A stretch of 64,000 bases of DNA from Acholeplasmatales bacterium (GCA_900770055.1 CAAGJD010000129.1:1-64000), one strand, 5' to 3'; positions 54,095 through 61,035 are shown, counted from the stretch's first letter. Numbers and translations: made by a program. The notes: generated by a model from the letters alone, not told the origin.

Positions 54095-55071
54095 CATTGT
54101 GTTAATCTACTAATATACTTATTAGTAACTCCCTATATCTCTATAGGGTTCAGACTATACCATCACCATTAAAGGTGGACATATTATAGTCGTTGAACCT
54201 CCTCATTAATTTATGAGTTTGGCTGCTGATTATCTAATTCTTTCTTTATTTCTAAAAGTAAATGATTAACCTCTTTAGAATATACAATACCTCTAACAAT
54301 TTTAGAGATATAGCCATTTGTTACTCCTGTAATTCTTTCTACTTCTAAAATACTTTTTTTATATACATAATAATACTTTAAAATATCTTTTATTATAGAA
54401 ATATTCAGTTTCTTTCTTTTTGGCTTTTTATACTCTGAAGGCTTACCATAATATTCTGTATAAGTAGAAGACCATCTAACTCCTCTGATTATTTCTCCTA
54501 TAAGTGCATCAGAAACATTATATTTCTTAGCTAAAATGCTTTTATTTTTACAAGTTTCCCAGTCCTTATATATTTGAATAACTTGTTGTTTGGTTAATTT
54601 GGCTCTTGGACTATCTTCTTCTACTTTATATAAATTTGTTTCTTTAGCATGTCTATGATTATATTCTGCTGTACACCATTCTAAATTATATATGCTATTA
54701 TTAGATTTATTACCATCTTTATGGTTTACTTCTGGTAAATTGTAAGGATTAGGAATGAATTGAATAGCTACTATCCTATGAACTTGTAAATTAATAAATT
54801 TACCAAGTCTCCTATCCATTAATTTTACTTTGCAATAGCCATGACAGCTTTTATCAAATTTTAATTCTTTATTAGTTAAAGTAGAGAAGATTTTACCACT
54901 TTTTGTAATATAGTAATCTTCATATCCTTTAATTTTATAATATTTATCCATAGTTATATAAATTAAACTGAAATAAATACATTTACTTTTAGCAAGAAAG
55001 ACTCTAAAGAACTTCCAGCAATTTAATGTCTTTTCATTAATAGATTTCTCTATTAAGCCGCTAAGGTATTA
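54095..55071 (-). mobile_element. Group I intron 1 in the major capsid gene
   Basis: A 977-base intron. Exon CCGT pairs with GCGG inside the intron (P1). P2 is TTAATAGA-GAAA-TCTATTAA with a GNRA loop. The P element reads AAATTGCTGGAAGTTC and the Q element ATCAGCAGCC (54230-54221). P7 is GACTA (54191-54187) with TAGTC (54157-54153), flanked by GTTCAAC and GTATAGTCTGAACC, close to the classic R and S consensus. P9 is CCCTATA-GAGA-TATAGGG. The last base is G (54095). The joined exons read FPV|KEFEDD in frame. The ORF inside starts after the 5' core and ends just past Q. Confidence 0.9.
54211..54951 (-). CDS. HNH homing endonuclease in capsid intron 1
   Basis: A 246-residue intron-encoded endonuclease. 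A NUMOD4-like N-terminus (YYKIKGYEDYYITKSGKIFS) is followed by the HNH core HRIVAIQFIPNPYNLPEVNH / KDGNKSNNSIYNLEWCTAEY. The C-terminal half has two helix-turn-helix-like segments (KSILAKKYNVSDALIGEII and KSILEVERITGVTNGYISKI) that probably read the target. It shares the PNPY-LPEVNHKD block with the intron 2 enzyme. The final codons contain the intron's Q element, so coding and ribozyme sequence overlap. It acts by cutting uninterrupted capsid genes of co-infecting phages. Confidence 0.9.
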   Translation of the reverse strand: MDKYYKIKGYEDYYITKSGKIFSTLTNKELKFDKSCHGYCKVKLMDRRLGKFINLQVHRIVAIQFIPNPYNLPEVNHKDGNKSNNSIYNLEWCTAEYNHRHAKETNLYKVEEDSPRAKLTKQQVIQIYKDWETCKNKSILAKKYNVSDALIGEIIRGVRWSSTYTEYYGKPSEYKKPKRKKLNISIIKDILKYYYVYKKSILEVERITGVTNGYISKIVRGIVYSKEVNHLLLEIKKELDNQQPNS

Positions 55072-55253
55072 ACGGGGAATTGATTTAGGAATGTGTCAAG
55101 TGTCTTTCCTCTGTAATAAGCCAATAATTGCACCATTAAATTTGTAGCCTTCTGTGGAGCTAACTGAAAGATAGAACCAAGATGGTTCTCTTTTGTTAGA
55201 CCGCGCCAATGATTGAAGCCTACCATTTGAAACTTACCTAATTTTCCTGCCAT
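55072..55253 (-). CDS. Major capsid protein, exon 1 (start)
   Basis: The first 182 bases of the capsid gene: 60 codons plus two bases. The protein starts MAGKLGKFQMVGFNHWRGL and continues through QLAPQKATNLMVQLLAYYRG, which I recognise as the N-terminus of crAss-like major capsid proteins. Spliced, the gene spans 55253-51915, skips 55071-54095 and 53072-52223, and encodes 503 residues, close to the usual 490-505. Unspliced, it would stop after six intron-encoded residues. The scaffold-like gene lies 40 bases upstream and shares the promoter at 56501. Confidence 0.88.
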
Positions 55254-55293
55254 TGTAATTATAAATTAAAAAACTAATTCTATTACTTTGATC

Positions 55294-56469
55294 TTAGACA
55301 TCTAAGTCCCAACCCTTTCCTATAAAGGATTCAGGATCCTCATCTACTCCACTTACAAACTTTAAATTTCCATCTGAAGTTCTTGTAGTATTATTTAGGG
55401 TATGTTCCAGTTCTCTAAGACCTTTTTTTACTTCTTTTCTTACTTTACCTTTTATTAAACCCTCAAGATTTTTAAAGCCATTAGTTAATGTAAAAAGTAT
55501 CCCAATATTTTTCAGGAAGTCTGTTTTATGCTCCATTTCATATTTTTGAAGTGCTGTAAAGTACTCTCCTGTTTTTGGGTCTTTATATACAGGTCTAGCT
55601 ATATTATCAAAAATCTTTTGTCTTGTTGATTTATCAATAGCTAAATCCCCAAATATATCCTTATCATTAAGGATTGATGATTTGAGCTTTTCTGCTTGCT
55701 CTTTTCTTTCTTGCTCTTCCTGTTCAGCCTCTACCTTTGCCTCATTGATAAGTTCTTTATATTTATCATTGAAAAAGTCTATATTACTTTTTAAAGCCTC
55801 TTTTGCATCATCAATATCAGTTCCAGCATTAAAAGACTTTTGTACTTCTCTTGTTGCTCTTTCTTTACTGTAACCTCTATTAATAAAGTCTTGATAAATT
55901 AAGTCTTTTCTAAGTTTTTCTCCTTTATCACCCTCATCAGAGATATTTTCTTCATTAATAGAATCAAGAAAATTAATAGTATTTTCATACTTTCTAATCT
56001 CTGTAGGCTCAACTCCAACATTAAGAGCTTCATCAATTCTCTTTTGCCTTTCATCAAGGCTAGCTTTAATTTGTTGCTCAACTAAATCTCTGAAATCTTC
56101 AGGTTCTTTAATCTTATCAAAGCTATCATTTTCAAGGTCTGGGAAGATACCTTCCTCTTTCAAGGCTTTGGCAATGGAAGAGTAGAAGTTATTGGGAGAA
56201 GTGCCGTCCTCTTTAGAAGTAGTACCTTCCTTTTCCTTTGTAATTTCTTTTCCACTACCTACGCTCTCTGGAGTATCAGTAAATAGAGTATCTACATCAA
56301 CATCCTCAATAGTTTCTTCTTTATTATTATTATTTTGATTGTCTTTATTATCAGAGAGATTCTCTTCATTATTATCAGAAGTAGCTCCCTGTGTTTCATT
56401 ATCATCTACAAACAGATTTTCTATTTCCTCTGTTTCTAGGATATTATCTAAACTAAGTTCTTCTTCCAT
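55294..56469 (-). CDS. Probable capsid scaffold protein
   Basis: A 391-residue, strongly acidic protein immediately upstream of the capsid gene. Residues 1-100 are Asp/Glu/Asn-rich and disordered-looking (DNKDNQNNNNKEET). The centre is a long charged coiled coil (EAKVEAEQEEQERKEQAEK), and the C-terminus ends in a short folded region. Acidic, coiled-coil proteins directly before the capsid gene are typical phage scaffolds, which shape the procapsid and leave it. It is the first gene behind a canonical promoter. The role rests on position and composition. Confidence 0.7.
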   Translation of the reverse strand: MEEELSLDNILETEEIENLFVDDNETQGATSDNNEENLSDNKDNQNNNNKEETIEDVDVDTLFTDTPESVGSGKEITKEKEGTTSKEDGTSPNNFYSSIAKALKEEGIFPDLENDSFDKIKEPEDFRDLVEQQIKASLDERQKRIDEALNVGVEPTEIRKYENTINFLDSINEENISDEGDKGEKLRKDLIYQDFINRGYSKERATREVQKSFNAGTDIDDAKEALKSNIDFFNDKYKELINEAKVEAEQEEQERKEQAEKLKSSILNDKDIFGDLAIDKSTRQKIFDNIARPVYKDPKTGEYFTALQKYEMEHKTDFLKNIGILFTLTNGFKNLEGLIKGKVRKEVKKGLRELEHTLNNTTRTSDGNLKFVSGVDEDPESFIGKGWDLDV

Positions 56470-56500
56470 ATTCTTCTACCTTTACTCTTAAAAAACAGTA

Positions 56501-56531
56501 CAAAGGTAAATAAAGTTCTATATATTTACAA
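56501..56531 (-). promoter_or_regulatory. Bacteroidetes-type promoter for the scaffold-capsid operon
   Basis: On the minus strand TTG (56531-56529), 20 bases, then TACCTTTG (56508-56501), with the ATG at 56469 after 31 bases. Both boxes and the spacer match the other three strong promoters in the window. Confidence 0.85.
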
Positions 56532-56580
56532 TATATTAACTAAATAATTTATTGTATATAAACAAAATCATTTAAATAAG

Positions 56581-56615
56581 AACAAAAATAAAGGGTAAGA
56601 ATTAATCTTACCCTT
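56581..56615 (-). terminator. Terminator after the 159-residue head gene
   Basis: On the minus strand AAGGGTAAGA pairs perfectly with TCTTACCCTT (56615-56591) around a five-base loop, followed by TATTTTTGTT. The stretch 56470-56580 between this and the next gene holds the scaffold promoter and is otherwise plain AT-rich sequence. Confidence 0.9.
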
Positions 56616-56620
56616 AACTA

Positions 56621-57100
56621 TTAGTGTTCATTCATGTACTTAAACCATTTATATTTATCAACCTGATCATCATCTTTAAACCAATATACTATTGCAGACT
56701 CTACAATCTTCTGTTCTATATTATCACCAAACCAGGCTTTAAATAATGAAACATAATTATGATATTGAGAATTTATTGCAATATAAACATCACAAGTAGT
56801 TACTGATATTGGCAATATACCTCTATATCTTTCACACACTTCTTTTGCTTTATATATATCAAATTTCTCTCCTACATACTTTCGTCCATTTTCAAGATGG
56901 TACATCTTTGATACTAATTCTTTTGCTTCAGTCTCACTTACATGACCATTATTAGTATGACTTATAGAATCTGTAGATTTTGATAAGTATACAGGATCTT
57001 CCATTATACTGGCAGATGTCAATTCATGAAACTCATGTATATCCATATCAGAGATTATACCTTTCTTTCTAAGGAATTGTAATAATAATACATCTTCCAT
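56621..57100 (-). CDS. Head-region protein of unknown function
   Basis: A 159-residue protein, last gene of the 58822-56621 operon. It starts MEDVLLLQFLRKKGIISDMD; a Ser/Thr/Asn linker follows around residues 30-60, and then a helical-aromatic domain ending WFKYMNEH. No motif points to an enzyme. It ends five bases before a strong terminator. Confidence 0.6.
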   Translation of the reverse strand: MEDVLLLQFLRKKGIISDMDIHEFHELTSASIMEDPVYLSKSTDSISHTNNGHVSETEAKELVSKMYHLENGRKYVGEKFDIYKAKEVCERYRGILPISVTTCDVYIAINSQYHNYVSLFKAWFGDNIEQKIVESAIVYWFKDDDQVDKYKWFKYMNEH

Positions 57101-57104
57101 ATTT

Positions 57105-57485
57105 TTAGTTTTTAGTGATTAGTGTTTCTTTAAAAGCTTCTAAATCTGTCATATCTAACACCAGTTTTTTATTTGTAAATGGTAAATTAAGTTTAATCTG
57201 CCCTCCACCAATTTCTATATCACCTATAAAAGAAGTCTTGAAAGTAAATGGATTTGTAGTCATAACATTTTCTATCATTTCAGCTAATATATTTTCAATA
57301 TCTATTTTACCCTCATTATTGGCTATTAAATCCAAAATCTTTGTAATTTTATTAAAGTTTTTATCCAATGCTCTAGTTATAAGAGGTTTCATAAAACCTA
57401 TCATAGGAGTATTTTTAGACATTGTATCAAGCTGTGAAGTTATATAGGCTCTCAGATTATCTGTCAGTTGCATTATAGTCACCAT
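57105..57485 (-). CDS. Head-region protein of unknown function
   Basis: A 126-residue protein with a helical first half and a beta-strand second half (FTFKTSFIGDIEIGGGQIKL) containing a GGG turn. It lies between two other small head-region genes, with four bases to one and one base to the other. The role is probably in the virion or assembly, by position only. Confidence 0.58.
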   Translation of the reverse strand: MVTIMQLTDNLRAYITSQLDTMSKNTPMIGFMKPLITRALDKNFNKITKILDLIANNEGKIDIENILAEMIENVMTTNPFTFKTSFIGDIEIGGGQIKLNLPFTNKKLVLDMTDLEAFKETLITKN

Positions 57486-57486
57486 A

Positions 57487-57969
57487 TTATATATTCTCCT
57501 TTATAAATTCTTCATAAGAAGTACTAGGATGCTCTTTACTATATTCCTTAAACTTCTTAAATAATTCCATTTCCCTATTAGTATCTTCAATTATTTTAGC
57601 CTTTAATTTCTTAACTACTTTTAACTGCTTAGATAATAATTCTTTACCCCTTTCAGTACTTTCAATTTTACCTTTAACAAGATTAAGAAGTTCTAATTGT
57701 ACTATGGACTGTAATTCATTATATATATCTACATAATCAGCATCTTGTAAAAGTCTATTCTTTTGTTCAGTACTCATAGGAGTAATCTCCGCATCTATTT
57801 TATCCCATATTAATTGCTTTTGTTGGGTAGATTGTGATTGCTGCTGAGATTCTTTTATCTGCTTTAGCTTTTGCCTATATGCTTCCATTTTTTGAATTTG
57901 TACATCTATGTCATCTAAATTATTAAACATAGATTCTCCACCTAATATGACTTGATTTACTGGATACAT
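57487..57969 (-). CDS. Coiled-coil head-region protein
   Basis: A 160-residue, highly charged, almost wholly helical protein with a Gln-rich linker (KESQQQSQSTQQKQLIW) and heptad-like stretches (LLSKQLKVVKKLKAKIIED). The start could be at 57969 or at the Met 13 residues in (MFNNLDDID). It is probably an assembly or internal head protein; no domain is recognised. Confidence 0.55.
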   Translation of the reverse strand: MYPVNQVILGGESMFNNLDDIDVQIQKMEAYRQKLKQIKESQQQSQSTQQKQLIWDKIDAEITPMSTEQKNRLLQDADYVDIYNELQSIVQLELLNLVKGKIESTERGKELLSKQLKVVKKLKAKIIEDTNREMELFKKFKEYSKEHPSTSYEEFIKENI

Positions 57970-57997
57970 AGATTTTACTTTTTGTATGTTAGATATT

Positions 57998-58028
57998 AAG
58001 TATGTCCTAAATTAATAGGACATACCTT
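57998..58028 (-). terminator. Hairpin after the 262-residue gene, possible attenuator
   Basis: On the minus strand AAGGTATGTCCTA pairs with TAGGACATACTT around a short AT loop (one base bulged). No T tract follows, so it may be a partial terminator or an RNA processing or stability element instead. Confidence 0.5.
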
Positions 58029-58033
58029 AAAAA

Positions 58034-58822
58034 TTAGATAATTCTACCACAAGGAGAGCAACACCCACATAAAGGATTATATGTAGACTCTGTGTGAGTA
58101 GTTGTGCCTACAGTAGGTTCTGCTATAGTCTGAGGAACAAATGTACTATTTACATAGTTTACAATTTTGTTATCAGCACAGCATCTTCTCTCTGCTTCAA
58201 GGTTAATTCCAGCAGTTGCAGAAGCAGCAACACTATTTATTCTCATATCAAGTACCTTAGCTCTCCATGGTTCAACAGCATCAGCTACAGCCTGCTTAGT
58301 CTCTAAAGCACCTATTCTTGCAGAAAGTGTATCAAAGTTATCTCTTTGGTTCTTGTAAAGAGCAAAAGAATCATCAGTAATTCTTTTGTTTACAATATCA
58401 AAGCTATCTCTTGTAGATTTATAAAGACCAAAATCTGCATTTACTTGGCTCTTCCAGACACTAAATAATTCACCATTTAAAGTCTGTCTATCATTGAATC
58501 TGTTATACTGGTTATTAAGAGCAAGATTATACATATCAGCTTGTTGCTTCAAGTTATCTTCACACTCTTTCTCCCACACACTAAATGCAGTTGGGGCAGC
58601 ACCATTAGTACCATTAACATCAGCATTTATATTTACATTCTGAGGCATACCATTATATCCACAGCTGTTACCAAAGAGTCCAAAACCTCCTCTATTGAGT
58701 GCTAATAGACCAAGTGCAGTACCAGCAATTCCTAATCCAAGCCCTGTACCAGCTACACCCTTTGAAGCATATTCCTTAGTAGGCTCTTTTTCAACTTCTT
58801 TTACCTTTTCAATAATTTCCAT
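58034..58822 (-). CDS. Conserved crAss-like virion protein with Gly-rich hydrophobic region
   Basis: A 262-residue protein. An N-terminal charged stretch leads to a glycine-rich hydrophobic region (GVAGTGLGLGIAGTALGLLA, about residues 23-42). The middle has degenerate helical repeats of about 30 residues (FSVWEKECEDN, FSVWKSQVNADFGLYKSTRD, FALYKNQRDNFDTL). The C-terminus is cysteine-rich (PLCGCCSPCG). The same layout occurs in head-associated proteins of crAss-like phages, where it may form trimers or fibres. It is the first gene behind a likely promoter at 58882. Confidence 0.65.
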   Translation of the reverse strand: MEIIEKVKEVEKEPTKEYASKGVAGTGLGLGIAGTALGLLALNRGGFGLFGNSCGYNGMPQNVNINADVNGTNGAAPTAFSVWEKECEDNLKQQADMYNLALNNQYNRFNDRQTLNGELFSVWKSQVNADFGLYKSTRDSFDIVNKRITDDSFALYKNQRDNFDTLSARIGALETKQAVADAVEPWRAKVLDMRINSVAASATAGINLEAERRCCADNKIVNYVNSTFVPQTIAEPTVGTTTHTESTYNPLCGCCSPCGRII

Positions 58823-58865
58823 AACAAGTAATTTTTGAAAAATTAAATTTAATTATTTATCTCTT

Positions 58866-58889
58866 TTGTAAGCTTACAACGCAAATATA
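58866..58889 (-). promoter_or_regulatory. Likely promoter -7 box with adjacent palindrome
   Basis: On the minus strand TATATTTG (58889-58882) matches the -7 TAnnTTTG element, but no TTG lies 20 bases upstream, so the -33 part is weak. Two bases after the -7 box begins the perfect 14-base palindrome TTGTAAGCTTACAA (58879-58866), placed over the expected transcription start. This suits an operator or a hairpin at the mRNA 5' end. Confidence 0.55.
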
Positions 58890-58923
58890 TGCCAAATTAT
58901 TTATGATACCTATCATTACTCAT

Positions 58924-58966
58924 ATAACAAAAAACCCTGACTATCTATATGATAATCAGGGTTTTA
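58924..58966 (-). terminator. Terminator after the HTH gene
   Basis: On the minus strand AAAACCCTGA pairs with TCAGGGTTTT, with an inner GATA-type extension (58965-58931), followed by TTTTGTT. It ends the lysis/HTH operon before the 58882 promoter. Confidence 0.85.
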
Positions 58967-58979
58967 TATACTATATAAT

Positions 58980-59282
58980 TTATAACTCATTACTCATTTT
59001 CTTTATATATTCATCTAAGTCTTTCTTATACCATCGAAGTTCCTTAAATCCTATTTCATGTTTTCCTTTAGGTAATTTACCTTCAGCTACATATCTATCA
59101 AAAGTAGCTCTACTTATATTAAGATACTCACAGGCTGCATATTTACTTATGCCTTTATCTTTTCTTGTATATTCAGATAATGCCTTAACTATTTCAATAG
59201 CATCATTTTCTGATATATTTGAATTACCTGCATCAATATCATCTATTATCTTTATTAGTAGATTTCTTATAACTTCTAACAT
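58980..59282 (-). CDS. Small helix-turn-helix protein
   Basis: A 100-residue protein. The C-terminal half, SKYAACEYLNISRATFDRYV, then AEGKLPKGKHEIGFKELRW and KKDLDEYIKK, is a MerR/excisionase-type winged helix-turn-helix. The N-terminal half is acidic and helical and may dimerise. It could regulate the neighbouring promoters, for instance through the palindrome at 58866, or act in DNA packaging. It overlaps the membrane protein gene by 44 bases. Confidence 0.75.
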   Translation of the reverse strand: MLEVIRNLLIKIIDDIDAGNSNISENDAIEIVKALSEYTRKDKGISKYAACEYLNISRATFDRYVAEGKLPKGKHEIGFKELRWYKKDLDEYIKKMSNEL

Positions 59283-59637
59283 ACAAATAAACTGTTATAA
59301 ATATAGCTATTCCTGTAAATATGCTATATATACCAAACATTGAATAATTATCTACTGGAATACCTACATATACATCATATACATTTATTAGGTTTATACC
59401 TAAAGCATAGTGTATAGGCATTCTATGATATCCACAAAACTTAAATACATAAGATGAAACATATAAAAATAGAAAAAACATTAGGTAAACTATGTAATTA
59501 ACTAGTGTAGAACATATATCTATATAATCTAATATTGTAGATAAAATATAAAGTGCTGCTATAACAAATGGCAGCACTTTAATAATTACTATCTCTAATT
59601 TGTATAAGTTACTTTTTAAGTTTCCCTCCGCAGCCAT
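59239..59637 (-). CDS. Multi-pass membrane protein, holin candidate
   Basis: A 132-residue protein with about four hydrophobic segments (around residues 13-33, 42-63, 72-88 and 98-117) and a basic C-terminal tail (RSYKKSTNKDNR). The position next to a DUF5675-like gene and a spanin candidate makes it the best holin candidate in the window. Similar small membrane proteins are common in Bacteroidales phages. It starts inside the end of the 29-residue basic gene. No motif is diagnostic. Confidence 0.65.
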   Translation of the reverse strand: MAAEGNLKSNLYKLEIVIIKVLPFVIAALYILSTILDYIDICSTLVNYIVYLMFFLFLYVSSYVFKFCGYHRMPIHYALGINLINVYDVYVGIPVDNYSMFGIYSIFTGIAIFITVYLYVRSYKKSTNKDNR

Positions 59638-59698
59638 ATCTTCTACTTTTGCTTATACCTGCTTTTACAGTATTAGGTTTTCTTCTCCCTCTAACCAT
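59609..59698 (-). CDS. 29-residue arginine-rich peptide
   Basis: A short frame, MVRGRRKPNTVKAGISKS then RRYGCGGKLKK, very basic, ending inside the start of the membrane protein gene. Size and charge suggest nucleic-acid or protein binding. The coupled overlap supports translation, but very short frames are uncertain. Confidence 0.45.
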   Translation of the reverse strand: MVRGRRKPNTVKAGISKSRRYGCGGKLKK

Positions 59699-59718
59699 AG
59701 TTATTAAATTTTAATTTG

Positions 59719-59772
59719 TTATTTATTCTTTTTACCCTTACCTTTTCCTTTACAACCACATTTCTTTGCCAT
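59719..59772 (-). CDS. 17-residue Lys/Gly/Cys peptide
   Basis: The frame MAKKCGCKGKGKGKKNK lies between the 29-residue gene and the DUF5675-like gene, two bases after the latter's stop. Its composition is extreme (eight Lys, four Gly, two Cys). It is a plausible basic micro-protein, but chance cannot be excluded. Confidence 0.4.
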   Translation of the reverse strand: MAKKCGCKGKGKGKKNK

Positions 59773-59774
59773 AA

Positions 59775-60251
59775 CTATAAAATTTTAATTGTTATTTTTT
59801 CACCTTTATCATGCTTGTCTTTAAGGAGTTTATATAGCTCTTTAAAAGTTTCTTTGCTATTTATTACCTGACCCCTAACTTTATTTAATCCCACTAGCAA
59901 ACATCCAGCTGAATCCTTGTCAGTATTTCCTGCATGTATAAGTATTCCTTCAAACCCCTTTACATTAAGTAGTCTTGGTACTTTGCCATTACATACTTGC
60001 TTGTAAAAACTATTAGTACTGTACTTAGGAGAAATTACATTTAATGTAATCTCATAAGTACCCTTTGGAATAGCCGTGATTGATGGCTTCTTTAATTCCA
60101 AAATCTTATTTAGATTCATAGAATCATCTAATCCTCTATCAGCATCCTCAAGTACATTACAGAACCACTTACCATCAATAGTAAGATTACTTATTGTGTA
60201 GCTCTGTTTTTTCCACTTTCTGTCTACTACTAATTCCATTTTGTTCTTCAA
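59775..60251 (-). CDS. DUF5675-like protein, possible lysis enzyme
   Basis: A 158-residue protein. The segment GILIHAGNTDKDSAGCLLVG has the H...S-x-GC arrangement that DUF5675 proteins share with L,D-transpeptidase-type (YkuD) active sites. Such proteins are common in Bacteroidales phages near spanin and holin genes and may act on peptidoglycan. Either Met (60251 or 60239) could be the start. It overlaps the upstream coiled-coil gene by about 53-65 bases. The family call is fair; the enzyme activity is inferred. Confidence 0.7.
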   Translation of the reverse strand: MKNKMELVVDRKWKKQSYTISNLTIDGKWFCNVLEDADRGLDDSMNLNKILELKKPSITAIPKGTYEITLNVISPKYSTNSFYKQVCNGKVPRLLNVKGFEGILIHAGNTDKDSAGCLLVGLNKVRGQVINSKETFKELYKLLKDKHDKGEKITIKIL

Positions 60252-60564
60252 ATAAATTAAAAGTTTTCTTTCTCATTTGACAAGCCATGTTCATACATGT
60301 ATAAGTCATTAAAGTATTTACTTGTTTTCTAAGTTCCTTTAATTCCTCTTCAAGACCCTCATTTCTTTTAATCATCAAATCAAGTCTACTTCTATTATCA
60401 TCAGAAAGTTTTTTATAAAACTCTAAAGACTCATTCATATTATGAATAATGTTCTCATCAACTTCTGCACTATATTTCTTTCTAGTAAAAAACCAAGAAA
60501 CCCAAGCAGATACAAATGATGTAATTATACCAAGTATTGCAGTAACTATTACTTCAGAACCCAT
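60187..60564 (-). CDS. Membrane protein with coiled coil, lysis-associated
   Basis: A 125-residue protein. One N-terminal membrane segment (residues about 6-26) is followed by a long charged coiled coil (FYKKLSDDNRSRLDLMIKRN...LEEELKELRKQVN) and a basic tail. The arrangement is like an inner-membrane spanin subunit or a signal-anchor holin. It overlaps the candidate spanin gene by 16 bases and the DUF5675-like gene by 65 bases, consistent with a compact lysis cassette. Confidence 0.65.
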   Translation of the reverse strand: MGSEVIVTAILGIITSFVSAWVSWFFTRKKYSAEVDENIIHNMNESLEFYKKLSDDNRSRLDLMIKRNEGLEEELKELRKQVNTLMTYTCMNMACQMRKKTFNLFEEQNGISSRQKVEKTELHNK

Positions 60565-60938
60565 GATTTTATTAGCATTATTAATTTATAACTAAAAAAT
60601 AAAATTAATGCTCCTCCCAATATCATAAGAGAGACTTGATAGTCTTTCAATTTATTAACTTCTTTAATTGTTTCTACTTTTTGTATTTTGGGAATAGTAT
60701 CTATTTTTAGTATGGTATCTCTTACTTCCTTTATTTTATATATAGTTTTATATTTACTACAAAATATAGTATCACCAATTTCTTTTATAAATATACTATC
60801 TTTCTCTATAAAAGTATCTACTTTTTCATTAGTAATATACTTAGTTTTTATTGTTTCAATAGGAACTTCTATATATTTTGTTGTAGTACAAGCTATAAAG
60901 GAAAGTAATAATAAAAAGATTAATATTAAATTCTTCAT
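60549..60938 (-). CDS. Unimolecular spanin candidate (lipoprotein with C-terminal TM)
   Basis: A 129-residue protein. It starts with a lipoprotein signal peptide (KNLILIFLLLLSFIAC) with a lipobox ending at Cys17, then a Val/Ile/Thr-rich extended region (IEVPIETIKTKYITNEKVD) and a single C-terminal membrane segment (about residues 104-124) with a short basic end. An outer-membrane lipid anchor plus an inner-membrane segment in one chain defines a u-spanin, which fuses the two membranes at lysis. It is the first gene of the lysis run. The topology is directly visible; the function is inferred. Confidence 0.78.
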   Translation of the reverse strand: MKNLILIFLLLLSFIACTTTKYIEVPIETIKTKYITNEKVDTFIEKDSIFIKEIGDTIFCSKYKTIYKIKEVRDTILKIDTIPKIQKVETIKEVNKLKDYQVSLMILGGALILFFSYKLIMLIKSWVLK

Positions 60939-60960
60939 ATATGTTATATTAATAATATTT

Positions 60961-60994
60961 AGAAAAGAATGCCCCCTGTATTGCTACAGGGAGC
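60961..60994 (-). terminator. Terminator after the 310-residue gene
   Basis: On the minus strand GCTCCCTGTA pairs with TACAGGGGGC (one G.U) around a four-base loop, followed by ATTCTTTTCT. The T tract is only moderate. Confidence 0.7.
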
Positions 60995-61035
60995 TTATTA
61001 GGTAGTATTAACTTCCTAATATTACAGAAATAGTA

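Noticed and set aside
52223..55071. Inteins rather than introns in the capsid gene
   Set aside because: The exon frames hit stop codons a few codons into each insert, no intein splicing blocks are present, and group I RNA core pairings are clear.
51915..55253. Three separate short minus-strand genes at 51915-52148, 53050-53976 and 55053-55253
   Set aside because: Their apparent starts are internal Met codons and two end just inside intron sequence; splicing joins them into one capsid frame.
58903..59343. Plus-strand 146-codon frame
   Set aside because: It is antisense to the HTH gene and its terminator; the minus-strand protein has a recognisable fold.
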